This document shows, piece by piece, positions 1 to 11,923 of a stretch of 64,000 bases of DNA; position 1 is the first letter of the stretch, and every line of letters begins with the position of its first letter. Below the pieces are notes generated by a model that saw only the letters and a program-made list of their open reading frames with translations, was not told where the DNA came from and did no database searches. Both the position numbers and the translations under genes were made by a program. Source of the stretch: Brugia malayi (lineage: Eukaryota; Nematoda; Chromadorea; Rhabditida; Onchocercidae); the NCBI RefSeq assembly GCF_000002995.4, contig NW_025062478.1, positions 7,416,001 to 7,480,000 on the forward strand, given 5' to 3'.

Positions 1-628
1 ATGGTCCAGTTTTTTTTTTGTGATTTAGAGTTTTAGTCTGTTTATCCTAGAATATTCTGAATTTGATCTTTACTCACACATTTTTCTGTATATAGAACTT
101 TCAGAATCAGAATTACTGATCACTAATGTCTGATATCTGCTATAAAAACTTGAGTAATATAGAGTAAAAACAGAAGAGAGCTGGAACTTCGCGAAAATTT
201 CCAAATTTTCAAAAGAATCGTTCGAAGATCTTAAATGACATCGAAGTGATTTTTGATATTAATTTTTCGGATTTTGAGACTCTCACTATAGAAATTAGTC
301 TTATATAACCTTAATAAAAATCTCATTGGAACCTTATTTGGTTAAAAATTGAAAATATTTCTAGAAAAATCTATGATGTTCTTGCAAAACTTTTGAAAAA
401 ATAAAATTTCCTATTCTTGATATTGCACGGTTGTTTTTCCATTTTTATTAAATCAGATTAACACAGTAAGTCTGGCAACAAAACAAAAATATTCTATATT
501 GTTTGGTAGTTTTTTGAGCTTTCAGTTTGCATCTACTATGGTGTTGCTACTAATGCAAATAAATACATGTTGACGAATTACATATTTTCTCTTTGCACAA
601 TAGTTGTGTTTCTGGATGTTTGATTGTA

Positions 629-678
629 AAAACAATTTTAATTCCCTCGCATAGTTGCGAGGGAATTAAAATTGTTTT
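629..678. repeat. Perfect 23-bp inverted repeat with 4-nt loop
   Basis: The left arm (629-651) and right arm (656-678) are exact reverse complements separated by the loop TAGT. The inner stem contains a GC-rich core (CCCTCGCA / TGCGAGGG), unusual for the surrounding AT-rich DNA. The stem is shorter than a normal microRNA precursor. It may be a fold-back element remnant or a cruciform/RNA hairpin; no target-site duplication was recognised. Confidence 0.85.
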
Positions 679-2027
679 GATATGATGGGATCCTTCCATG
701 AAATTTCTAATTAACTATTAAAGCTGTGATCGAATAATATGCTTGATGCGATACATGCGATGTTCTTTAAGCGATAAATACTGAATTCCACCTTCTCATT
801 TGAAATTTACCGTATCGATTTATACATTCCAGATTTCCCCTTATAATTTGTGTAATGTTGTACTTATATTTTTCTTATGTCACGATTACTTTCCAAACAC
901 AAGTGCGTGGACTTTTTAGAATTTCACCGAATTAATTTTATTTTAACTGGATTGCAAAAAATCCTATACCTCTTATAAAGATGAAAATCGAAGTTTTTGT
1001 TGGAATTAAAAATACTGCCATAGGTGGAATTGTTGAGTGGAAGACAATGTTCAAAAGCATTTAAAATTTTCAGTTTTTGAGGAATTTGTTTTTATTTCTG
1101 TTTATTGGAGGTATTGGTCAGACGGTTGGATATGTAATTTTTTTTTTCTTTATTTTTCTGCTTGGGTTTATGGAAGACGCAAGATTCGAATCACTATATT
1201 TTTCGCTCTTTAGCAAACTGTAAAATATTTCCTGAAAGTTTAAAAATTCAGATTTTTTTATTTTTTGAGGTAAGAATATTTTTTTGGGCAGAGAAATTAA
1301 TAGTAATCTGATTCGTTTTAATTTTGTAAGCAATGGTTTTGATGGAAATGAGTACTTCTCGAATAAAGAAACAACTAATATTTCTGGATTGAATTATAAC
1401 TGTTATTTGTCACATTTTAATACCTCGTAGTTTTTCAATTAAACTTGAAATATAATAAAATACTTTTGATCTTTCTGTAATGCCTCTGCAGTAGGACTTC
1501 TGATTATCAATCATTCTGGTGGAATGTTCCTTATTTGTTAGAGTTTAAATGAAAATGCTTAAAACTGTCCCTGTACTGAAAAGACTCATAGTTTTCAGTT
1601 GTAACATTTAGAAGTAAAAAAAAAAATGAAATATATTAAAATTTTTTTTGTTTGATTCAGGATATATGACGTTATACTTGTTCTTTATTAAAAAAAAACT
1701 GTACTTTGAAGAATAGAGATTGGGTTGCTGGAGATATGATTACTTAGAAGAGTTTGAATGTGGGGCGGGAGTTATGTTAGATTCTGAGTTTACTAATCCA
1801 GAGTGAACTTGAACTATTCTCACCTGAAATTTTTTGAAGTAACGCATTTTTCATGCCTCCAAATTTCCTGAACTTTATAAGGATTCCACATTTTATTAGG
1901 AACAAGAAGTTGAATCATTTAAGTATGTTTTTGTTGCTGCTGCGGTATGAAATATATTAGTGAATTCACTATCATGTATAAAATGAACAAATGTTTAAAC
2001 TTCTTTGCTCGATAAAACATTTACGTC

Positions 2028-2060
2028 CAGTATTAAACTATCGAACATAGTTTAATACTG
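2028..2060. repeat. Perfect 13-bp inverted repeat with 7-nt loop
   Basis: Arms at 2028-2040 and 2048-2060 are exact reverse complements around the loop TCGAACA. The stem is AT-rich, so it may be a chance hairpin of noncoding DNA. Confidence 0.6.
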
Positions 2061-2260
2061 AATGAAAATTAAACATTTACTTTCACTCGCATACGCAAAG
2101 TACAATTGCACCATGTAATTGCCGTATTTCGTCACGTATTTTGAAAAGCCCAACTTTTTTTTTTTTTTTTGAAGTGTTTCTCCTCCCGTTACCTCATATT
2201 CTTTCTTATTTTATAATAATTGTTCTCTTTATTAATGCAGTTTTTGAAGCAGATTTAATG

Positions 2261-2360
2261 TAGATGGAATTCTCATTCTGTTTTTTACTAGAACTGAAAA
2301 GTTTTTGCTGAATATAGATGGAATTCTCATTCTATATTACTAGAACTAAAAAGTTTTTGC
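2261..2360. repeat. Imperfect tandem duplication, about 54-bp period
   Basis: The sequence TAGATGGAATTCTCATTCT occurs at 2261 and again at 2315. In both copies a few bases later come TACTAGAACT(G/A)AAAAGTTTTTGC. The two units differ by small indels. This is a local tandem duplication in noncoding DNA with no evident function. Confidence 0.75.
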
Positions 2361-2904
2361 ATCCAATTTCGTTATTCAAATTCTACCGAACCTTCTCAGT
2401 GAATTCATTAGGGTGTTTTAAGTGATGTGAAAGAGGAGTCCTTTTATCGCCAAAACAGTGCTAACAAAAACTCATGGTCGTTACAATCTTATTCCATTGA
2501 ATTACATGTAAAATGTGGTTCATAAGTTAAACATTAAATAAGGAGATGCGCCGTAAAATGATTTTGGCTTGTTTGACCAGCTTTGTTAACAACCTGGTTG
2601 TTTGATTGTCGAATAGCAGATCAATAGCTTCACGTTGCAGAACGCAGCTTTTTTTTTTTACAATTTTTGAATAGCTGGAATAAATAGGTATTGAAAAATG
2701 ATTTTCCGACAAAACAAATATTGGCAACTTCTGATGACAGTGGCATATTTGGCATTAATACGCCTCGTTCTACTTTTTCAATCTTCGTTATTTTCTCTCG
2801 ATAATCTGATTTTTTTAAGATTGTCGAAAAGGTTTTTGATCAAAAGCGAAGAATCTAGGGAATCGGGTCTTTTGGTTTGGATTCAGATTTGCGATTTAAA
2901 AGAA

Positions 2905-5900
2905 ATGGGCATCGCAGGATCACATCCACATCTTTATCATCAATCCATGAACGGTTCAAAGAAATATCGTCATATTCTTTGTCGTCATGGTGTACCGAAA
3001 AAGTATTCACTGTCAGCCCATTTATCTTACAAGCCTTGTACGGAAGAAAAATTCTTTCCACCACCTATTTTGCATACTAAGTTTCATGAATTGAACCTTA
3101 ATTGTTCATTCATAAGTATTTTTAACACTGCTGATATAAACCAGATATTAAGCCAGAACTCTTTACCGTTGAAGGGTGATAAAAGAAGAAAATGTTCTCC
3201 GTTCCGGGAACTCCCTGACACTTCGACGCGTAAACGCAAGAAAATTTCCTTTCCGGTTTCGAGTTCCTGTCGGAAATTTTCATCTCCAAATTCGCTTGAT
3301 CGGAAAATCGGCACCAGAGTTTTACCAACTTCGAGTGTATCATCAGGAGTTGATTCTGTTTCGGAAGAGGATTCAGAAGTAGATGTCGAGGAAGAAGATA
3401 AGAATGAACAATGTGATAAAGAAGTTAATTCAAAACATGAAAATGAAACCTCTGAGTCAATTAACAAACAGGCTGCTGAAACAGATCATATCGCCGAAAC
3501 AGATTTGCACATTCCTCGTTGTTCCCTAGATTCTGGTGCAAGTTTTGATGAAGAGGATTCCAAAAATGCAATTTTCGCTGGCAGTTCTGCTGGCAAAAAT
3601 TTCGAGACCGTATTTGAAGAAGAGAGAAGCGATGACAGCCTAACTACTGACAAGTCACAAGGAATGTATTCTAGGAAGAAGTTATCCAAACGTAAGAAGA
3701 ATCGGAAGTTTTCATTAGTGAAATCTTTTCGGAAAATGAGTAAACGAGCCATTTCATTACCATCCGCATACATGGCGAGCTCTTCAAAAAGTAAGTTTTT
3801 ATTTTCTGAATTTCACCGTATAATCCGTAACATTGCAAAAAAATTCATTGCAATGAACGCTTTGCCAAGAATGTCAAAATGCAGCAATACCCATCTGTTT
3901 CTTCTCTCATATCTCACTTAAAATTTATGCTGTCGAAATTGTAACGTCCCCGAAGCTTCCCTACAAGATTTGAATAAAGAACTTTGATAATGAAGTCTTT
4001 TGAGGTATGGATTTTATGGGCCAAAAATCTTTTCTTTGTTTCTCAGATGAAAAGTATAATGAACAAATAAGTCAGCCTGAAGAGAATGCTTTCTTTTTTG
4101 TCGAGCATCTTTTTTATCTTTTATATCTTTCACATGTAATAGAGAACATAACAGCGAAAAGCCAAATATGCAATTGGATGGCATCTTTGTTTAAAATTTG
4201 AAGCTAAGAATTAAGTACCGTAGAAGGTGCTTTAGAAGACTACTGTATGTTTTTTTGCTGCGTGCATTTGATGTTGTAAGTTCTTAGTATTTGTGATTAT
4301 AAATCTTTTCTGGTTTGATATTACAGTTAGTCACCCCCTTATTTTCACTTCGCAGCAGTTTGCAGTGCTATTATATTCCATTTTCCCTTATTAATTCTTG
4401 TTTTTATTTAATTTTTTAATGCCAATGATTCTAGAAATTCATGTGCTAATTTACAAGAAGGCTCTTCAGCATAACTTTTTATTATTTTCATATTTTAACA
4501 AGTAAAAATCTCACTTTAATCAGTGATTCTGAGCCATCTTATCGAATTATTTCATGTTTTGATTAATGAAAATTGATAGTTTTTCTTTATATCGTAAAAT
4601 AAAGATTTTGCATTACTTTTTGTAAGAGTTGGACTTCAGAATTTTTTTTTTTTATACCATATATATTTTTTGATCGAAATGGTTGGCATTTAAAATTCTT
4701 TTCTCCTACCGTTTTATCCTTTTTTGGGTGCTTCATGGCAAAACTTTCTCGCAAGGCTGAAATTATTTTCTGTATGTTGTATATTAGCAGATGAAGTCTC
4801 TGGAATTTTGTTGGATAAGTAAATACAGCTTCAGAAAAGAAATACATTGGAAACCTAAGTTTTTTTTATAACACTCTCATTAGAATGTCTTAAATGATTT
4901 TAAGTGATAACTCCCGAAAATTTGAGGATTTTGAAACCTACTGATATGAAATAATCCAAATTATAACTGTTCCAACCATTGATAGATTAAAAAGAATAAT
5001 TTTTAGAGTTTTTACTGTAGATTGTTTTTCATCCATAATACTGTTTTGATTTTTTTTTTTCTGCCATTAAAGTGAGTATTCTACTCGACATGGAATTTAG
5101 GATTTCTAAAAAACATGAGTTGTTTTGTTTCTTATTCTTCAACAGATTAGACTACAAGTAATAATTTACATTTCCAAATGGTCGAAATGTTTTTCTTTTT
5201 TTTTTTAATTTTACTGATCTGCTTCACATTTCTCTAGCTTCTTTTTCCTTTTCTATGAATTTATAATATCCTTGGAATGCTGATTTTAATTCATCAGTAT
5301 AAAATTTAGAATATTAAACTGGAGTATTAACTTTGACCTCTTTTTTTCTTATAAATCCATCTTTTCAATCAAAAACAGAAACTAAGCACATTTTCTTTAC
5401 TGTTTTTTTCTTATATTTGATACTTACATATTCTGCACAATGTTTACATTTTCAGTTTTATATTTACGTTTATTTATTGGAATACATTTGGAAAAGTTTT
5501 TCCTTTCTGGTTTGTGTTTTTTATATTTTGCATTTTTTGATGAAAATCGGCCTCATCAGCAGAAAATTATTTTTCAACTTTTGCGAATGCTGTTCATGCA
5601 ATATAAGTTATTGCCGTGGATTCTGAAAGCTGTTTTAAAAACTCTTGTATGAGTATTATTGTTTTCGTGATGTTGTCAGTAAATTTATGAATTAAGATCT
5701 TGGTAGAATACCTATTTTATTGAATTCAGCTGCTGCTGTTATGCTATGAAGGCGATAGTTTTCTTCATAATATAATTCTACATTGTACACATCTTCAACG
5801 ATTAGACGGCTTAGCGTGGATTTATTCTATTGTAAACATGTGTAGAATTTGTTAAGCACATTTTGCTAGTGCTACCTCATGTTCTTTTTCAGATTGCATT

Positions 5901-7371
5901 AACCTCTACTTTTTCAATCAGCTGTTTATCATTTTTGCCTTGATTAAAAAAGATAAATGAAGGGGAAAACTCTTAATTTTCACCGCTCACCTCTCAGGTC
6001 TTTAATAGTCTCATCAAAAAATTATAGCCGAGGCGCCACCTTCTCGAGTGTTCGGTAGCACATATCTGAATCGGGAATGGGAGATTGTGACAGTGCAAGA
6101 GATGTGCCAACGGATGTCGTTAGATCAGCTAGACAAAGTTGTCCTGCCTCTTCCGGATGGTGCCACTTTTTCGCAAATTCTTGATGAAACTATGATTAGG
6201 CAGGTTGGTATTGCGCTTGTTTTTGCCCTGAGCTATGTTTTATTTTAGAAATGTGAGACATTGTATTAGAAGTCTCCTTTTGGATATAAATTAGGTTTGA
6301 AATGAGATAAGTTGTTTGCAGATGGTAGACGTGCTTCCGGCCCGTGCTGCAGGCTATCCATGGATCAACATTTATAATTCTGAAAAGCATGGCTTTTCAT
6401 TACATACTTTTTATAGGTCCGGTATTCAAGACTATTTGCTTTTTCATATTTTGGCTGTAAATTCAGTTAGTTACAGAGAGTCTCATCCATTTCTTTTTGA
6501 AATAAATTAAATTCCAACTCTATTTGAAAAACTGTCTTTTCGGAACTGGACAACGGAATATTTCGGAATATTATTATCTTTTAGATTTACTTAGTCTAGT
6601 TTATTGCTGGAGATAAGGAATTCAACACAACTAGAATAGTTGACGCAACATTATTTTTTTCAGGAAAATGATCGACTGGGACGAAGAAATGTCACCCATA
6701 CTGTTGATAATTCGTGATTGTGAGAAAAATGTCTTCGGTGCAGTAGTTAGTACTACAGTGCGTCCATGCGAACACTTTTTTGGGACCGGTGATTCATGTT
6801 TCCTTTACAAATATGTGAACGACCTCGAGTTGAACAAAAAGTAACATCCAGTTTTCTTCGAAACTTTGTTAATTACGTGGTTTTTTTTTTACCTTAAAGG
6901 GAATACCTTACATGTCATACCACCAATCATGTGGCAGAAGTTATGACATATAAGATAGATAATTATCTGTGGACAATGTTTATGTTAAGAGCCATTTGTG
7001 TTGGCTAAAAAAATTAAATTATTAAATGCAGTTTCTATTGATACACAACACTTATTATCAGTATTATGAGATTTCGAATTCTTGGGAATTTTCTACAACT
7101 CTCCCACATTTTCTGTTATATTAAAATTTTGTAATCATACAGAGTGCTTCGTATTTATTCATGGAGTGGTTTAAATCAATTCTTCGTGAAAGCAAGCATG
7201 GATTCACTATCGATTGGTGCCAGTGGTGGTCATTATGGGCTATGGTTGGATGCGGATTTGAATCACGGTTGTACACAAGCCTGTGAAACGTTTCAGAACG
7301 AACCGTTAGCTGGTGAGAGCGAAGATTTCGCTATACAGTTTGTCGAAGCTTACGGTTTTCGTATGGAATAA
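2905..7371 (+). CDS. OXR1: TLDc-domain protein, OXR1/NCOA7 family
   Basis: Exons: 2905-3790, 6028-6203, 6322-6416, 6664-6840 and 7143-7371; all junctions are GT-AG and phase-consistent (520 residues if it starts at 2905). The C-terminal ~180 residues form a TLDc domain: LPARAAGYPWINIYN, FGAVVSTTVRP, FFGTGDSCFLY and the glycine-rich ASGGHYGLWLDADLNHG, ending VEAYGF. TLDc proteins of this family protect against oxidative stress and bind the V-ATPase. The first exon is low-complexity: Ser/acidic around residues 140-240, then a basic stretch (KRKKNRKFSLVKSF). The start is a guess: ATG 2905 lies 18 nt after a possible acceptor ending at 2886; the same frame stays open back to ATG 2698. The first intron found is large (2.2 kb). 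No LysM domain is visible, so this may be a short isoform with further 5' exons outside. Confidence 0.85.
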
Positions 7372-9504
7372 TTTCTTTTATGGAAAATTTTTTCCATATA
7401 TTCATTCGGCGCTGTTACTCGCTTTTCAATTGTAATATTGTTGTTCGCGAGTGATAAATGTTTTGAATACGAAGTGTCAAAACATAAAGTTTTACTTTTG
7501 GTATTAGTTTGGAAATGTCTTTTTGAAATTATGTGATAGTTGTGTGAAACTTGATCAGTTACTGCAAACCATCAGCTTCTCCATTTTTGTTAGTGTAGCA
7601 AATATGTATTGTTATTCATTCTGTCTTCAGTGTTAAATGATAGAATTTTAAAGGAATAAGTGATAGGATCTACTGCCATATTTTCACACTGTCTGTCTAT
7701 GTGTTGTACTTCTTTATCTGTAGTAATACGCTTAATTAACTTCTTAATTACAGAGAGCTCATAGTTACTCAGGACCGCAGTATTTGAACGCATATATTCA
7801 AAGTTTTTCATACTCTAAATCCATAAGTTTGCGATTAAAAAATTTGGTAAAGACATTTAAAGTAGATTAATAGCATCAAATTCTATCTACCCCGTATACT
7901 TATGACTGAATTATTTTCGCGATTATGGCAACGGACCCGCCCAGATCCTATATTTAGATGTGACGTCAATTCATTTCTTTGCTGAACACTTCGTATCTGT
8001 GAATAAAGGTTTAATCATTGTCCAATACAAAGTAGGAGTAATCTGCTGCTTACAATATGCGAGTGCTTAATTTGGCTTTGATGTCATTCATGAAGAGTCT
8101 CTTCGGAGTGCTTCCTTAGATGTATTGTCCTCTTCAGCTTATTGCTTCACTTTCTCTAATGCTATTACTTGTTGTTAATGCTATAAGACTTTCCTCATTT
8201 CATGTCCTTTATTCCCTCTTGTTAAGCGCCACTTGACACTATTTCATTTTTTTAGTGAGCTATCTTCAAAAATATAGGTTTATTAGCCTCAGTAAAATTT
8301 CCCATCTGGCCCTTTTGTTATATTCGTCCTTTACCATTTGATTTCCAGTATCTCTCATAGTTTCTATATACAGCGCACCATTTCAGGTTCACACAAAAAC
8401 ACGGCATGTGCTTCTTGGTTCAATTTTCTATCTTTTCGGTGCATTTTCTGCTCACTTATTTTCTTCCCTTTTTGCTGCTCGCACTTATATTTTTATACAC
8501 GTGATCTTTATTGTTGACCTTTATAGAGATTCCGGAAACGGACGGATTATTCAAGAAGTCATCTTAAAGAATAGAAGTAGCAAAATACACAAAAAGGAAA
8601 CATAAATCTCCTCATTAGCAGTTGTCAAGTTTGATTTTCTGCCTAAATTTCCTTGCCCAAAAAAGTTGCTGTGAAAGACATCAGTGAAAAACGATATTTT
8701 ATTTATAAAAGAATAAACAGCGAAAGAAAAAAAAACCAGGGAATGTTTAAAATTGCTTACTATCTAGCTGTTATTGCATGGAGATGTATGTATATTTACA
8801 TCAATAAAGACCGTACGTAAATGAAGAAAGGTATTTACCATACCGTACGTAAATGCAGAAGGGAGTGAAAAATTAACTTATTTGTGAAACCCACAAACAC
8901 TTTTGAAAACTTTTAAAAAACGTGAAAAAAAAGCTAATAGTACAGCTAATAAAATGTGCACGAACTTCCAGGCAAAAGTTCATCATATATTCCTAATATT
9001 CATAAAATCTGGCCTCTGAAGGAGGGAAACATTTGTTTTGAGAAGAAAATCTATTGAAACAATTATTTCTAAAGGTTAGAGTCTCATCCTGCTAGCTAAA
9101 AATAATGCTCATGATATGCAAAATGTCAGGAAAACATACCATCATTTAAACAAAGTTGCACATATCAACAATGTTATCATCCAAAATAATAAAGCATTTA
9201 TTGACATAATTAAGTCCGCTTTAGGTTTCACTGCATAATGTCACACAGAAATAATTGTATTAGCAAAGAGCATAACAGTCTCAAAACAAATCAGTGCAAA
9301 AGGAATTTAACTAAGAAATTTATTAAAAACAGAAATATAAAAATTGAAATCAGTCACATTTTGGAAATTTGTTCATTCATATTAGTAATTTGAATGAAGC
9401 AATTTCAAACTAAATTATATGTTCGGAAAATTTCCGTTTTTGAGAAAAAATTAATAAAGAGGGCACATGAATCATAAGCAGTTATAAATGCTGATTTGAA
9501 TTTC
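7372..9504. other. Convergent intergenic region
   Basis: This lies between the 3' ends of the TLDc gene (+) and the F-box gene (-). I see no supported gene. CCGTACGTAAATG occurs twice near 8812 and 8844. The short open frames are hydrophobic or low-complexity translations of T-rich DNA without splice support. Confidence 0.5.
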
Positions 9505-11635
9505 TCAAGCATTTTTCTTTTGAGGATTACTTTTTCCTGTTGTTTTGCTCTGAATTTCTGTTTCATTTCGAATTCTTGTTTTGCTTTGTGTTCTTTCTTT
9601 ACTTTGAACTTCTATTTTGCTCTGAACTCTTGTTTTGCTTTGATCTCCTGCTTTGTTTCGATTTCCTGTTTTATTTTGAATATATCTTGTCTTACTTTGA
9701 ATTGCTTCTTTCTTCTGAACTCTTGCTTTATTCTGAACTGCTGCTCTCATTCCAGATCGTTTAATTCGCTTTTTTCTTTTGTATTTCAATCGTTCTATCA
9801 TACTTTCCATATCTTTTCGCGTAAGAATTCCATTTCCACGCTCACTAAACAAGTTAAATTTGCTTTTGCAAGGAAATAAGATGTAATGTAGCTATAGATA
9901 ATAATAGAGGAACTGTAGAACATGTGCGCACCTTCTCTGCATTTGCATCACCACTTGACTATGATCAAGGCCAAGTTCACTCTCTTCATAATAACCGAAG
10001 AACCACAGATCCAACAAATTGGGAAACTTATCCAAAAATGTGCAAATTCCACTTTCAGGAGTAAGATTGACCGAACTAATTTTAGAAAAGACTATTTTTT
10101 GTACCTTAAAAGAGTCATGGAAAGAATAAAGTGCAAAATTTCAAACTTCTTTTTGAATATGCAATTATATCGACTTTATGCGTTTTACTTGTCCAGTAAT
10201 GAATAAACTCCCACTTACGGCTATAACTATAATTACGACTATAAATACGAAGAGTAAAAAAGGATAATACAAAAGATATAAGTTATTTATATTTCTAGTA
10301 CAAAAGATGTAAGTTATTTATATTTCATTCTAATTTCGCAGTTTCAATCAATGTCAAATATGCTATTCTAAATATCTCAATTCCTTTTGTAATCATAAGA
10401 AATAAGCAACGTTACATTTTGCGACTTATGAATTCCTCATTTTTTTTTTTTTTTCTTGTTCTTTAACTTACATTTTCAGCATAAGTCAGTTCATTCAACG
10501 TTATGAAGAGCCTATCTGTAAGTTCCATTTTATCTATGTATATAAAGCCATTTATTATGTCATGCCTAAAATAAACAACATGAGTGAAGAATTTTTGATT
10601 TTTTATTTCTATTAATTCCGAGTACAAACTAAAGTCCTTCACTGCTCAGCATTGTTTAATAGAACCAGCGTTATGATAATGACAATTCAATGGAGTTTAA
10701 ACGATGTTGCTAAAATTTATATTATCTCACCTCAAGAATGATGGAATATCAGTTAAATCCAAACAAGCGCATGGAGGTTCGAAAGCACCTGTACCGTAAC
10801 GATAAACCATTGCAAAGTAGCCAAGGGGGCCTACTTTTTTTGACTAAAATTTATAGCAGTTGGGTAAATAACTACTGATCCTTGTAACCGAATTGTTACC
10901 GAATAGGTGTAAGATTACAATGCAGCATAAGAATTATGCGGAAAAACTCGCCTTTAATTTAAAAAAAAGCAATTAAAGACGGGATCAGAAAGTTTTCATA
11001 AATCAATTTCTGAGGAAAATTCTCTGTGAACGATTGGACAAGCGGGCTTACCTGTATCCGAAGTCCACAAACTTCATATCGTGGTAATACCTTCGTATTG
11101 TTTTCCAACACATCATTAAATCGTCTGCATACCAATTTTAATCGATACATATTATAAACGCTGATGTTTGGATTATTCTAAAAGATTAATCTTAGTATTA
11201 CATGATATATTGTCATCGAAGTCGATAACATTAAAATCATTTGTAAACATGATGTTTTTGTTGTTGCAACTTTTGCGCATTAACTCTCAAAACTGTATGC
11301 CAATCTTACTGAAGCGACGTTTAAATTCGGCAATAAGACCAAATTTAATCCTTTTTAGACAATATGTTCATTCAAGAAGAGCCTTCTCAGTCAGATTAAC
11401 TAATAATCGCTGCATTCATTCATCATTTGAGATTTAATCACTGTTTCATAAGTATCCACGGAATGGGACACAGCAGTATAACGCTATTTGCACACACGTC
11501 ATCCATTCACGCAAACGGTAGTTTTCAGTGTTGCTTTATCGAAGAGCATAGATCAACATTTCAAAGAACACCTGAACTAACATTTTGCTCTTTAGCGATA
11601 AGTTCGAAAATTTTAATCAAAACTTTCTGTGGCAT
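9505..11635 (-). CDS. F-box protein with lysine/glutamine-rich repeat tail
   Basis: Exons in transcription order: 11635-11582, 11177-11052, 10843-10731, 10565-10472, 10104-9932 and 9862-9505. All phases agree, giving 305 residues from ATG 11635. The N-terminus is an F-box: MPQKVLIKIFELI, then after the first intron YRLKLVCRRFNDVLEN. F-box proteins bind SKP1 and recruit substrates to SCF ubiquitin ligases. The middle has leucine-rich text of the kind seen in nematode F-box C-domains (GICTFLDKFPNLLDLWFF). The last ~95 residues are a basic tail with repeated QSK/QNK units, probably disordered. The frame stays open upstream to a strong acceptor (TTTTTCTCTTCAG, exon start 11726), so a further 5' exon is possible. 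The substrate is unknown. Confidence 0.8.
10268..10329. repeat. Two-copy 31-bp tandem repeat in F-box intron
   Basis: Units at 10268-10298 and 10299-10329 both read TACAAAAGAT(A/G)TAAGTTATTT followed by ATATTTC, differing at one internal base and at the unit ends. The repeat is intronic, between F-box exons 4 and 5, and needs no function beyond slippage or duplication. Confidence 0.75.
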
Positions 11636-11923
11636 ATTTTCCAAAGATGCCTCTAATTTTTCATCTGAACATCCCACTGCTGAATTCTTCTGTAAACATA
11701 AATTGTTTGATGGCACAATTTCATAACTGAAGAGAAAAATGAAAATTTGAAGTCGTAAATATGAACAAAAGCAAATTAATCATATGTATTGTAAAAGATA
11801 TCTTTCAAATATAATTCGATCAAAGTTCTGACGAAGACTAACGGAAACAATGTTCATAATTAAATAATAAACATTTTTGTACATTTTTAGACTGCGCAAA
11901 ATGAATAAAAGTGTAAAACACAT

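Larger units (their letters stand above)
1..2904. other. Left-edge noncoding region upstream of the TLDc gene
   Basis: I see no convincing coding exon here on either strand; open frames are short, T/A-rich and without phase-compatible splice partners. It holds a perfect hairpin near 629-678, a smaller hairpin at 2028-2060 and a duplicated roughly 54-bp segment at 2261-2360. It could contain 5' exons, an outron or promoter of the TLDc gene that follows, but none can be shown from sequence alone. Confidence 0.5.

Noticed and set aside
4007..4201. Possible alternative exon in the large intron of the TLDc gene
   Set aside because: The flanking exons 2905-3790 and 6028-6203 join in phase without it, and the frame has no convincing donor.
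8408..8605. Hydrophobic 65-codon frame resembling a membrane protein
   Set aside because: T-rich intergenic DNA readily gives Phe/Leu/Ile frames; no flanking splice-consistent exons.
9496..9879. Phe/Cys-rich plus-strand frame
   Set aside because: It is antisense to the last F-box exon; the minus strand has a phase-matched acceptor and chain of exons.
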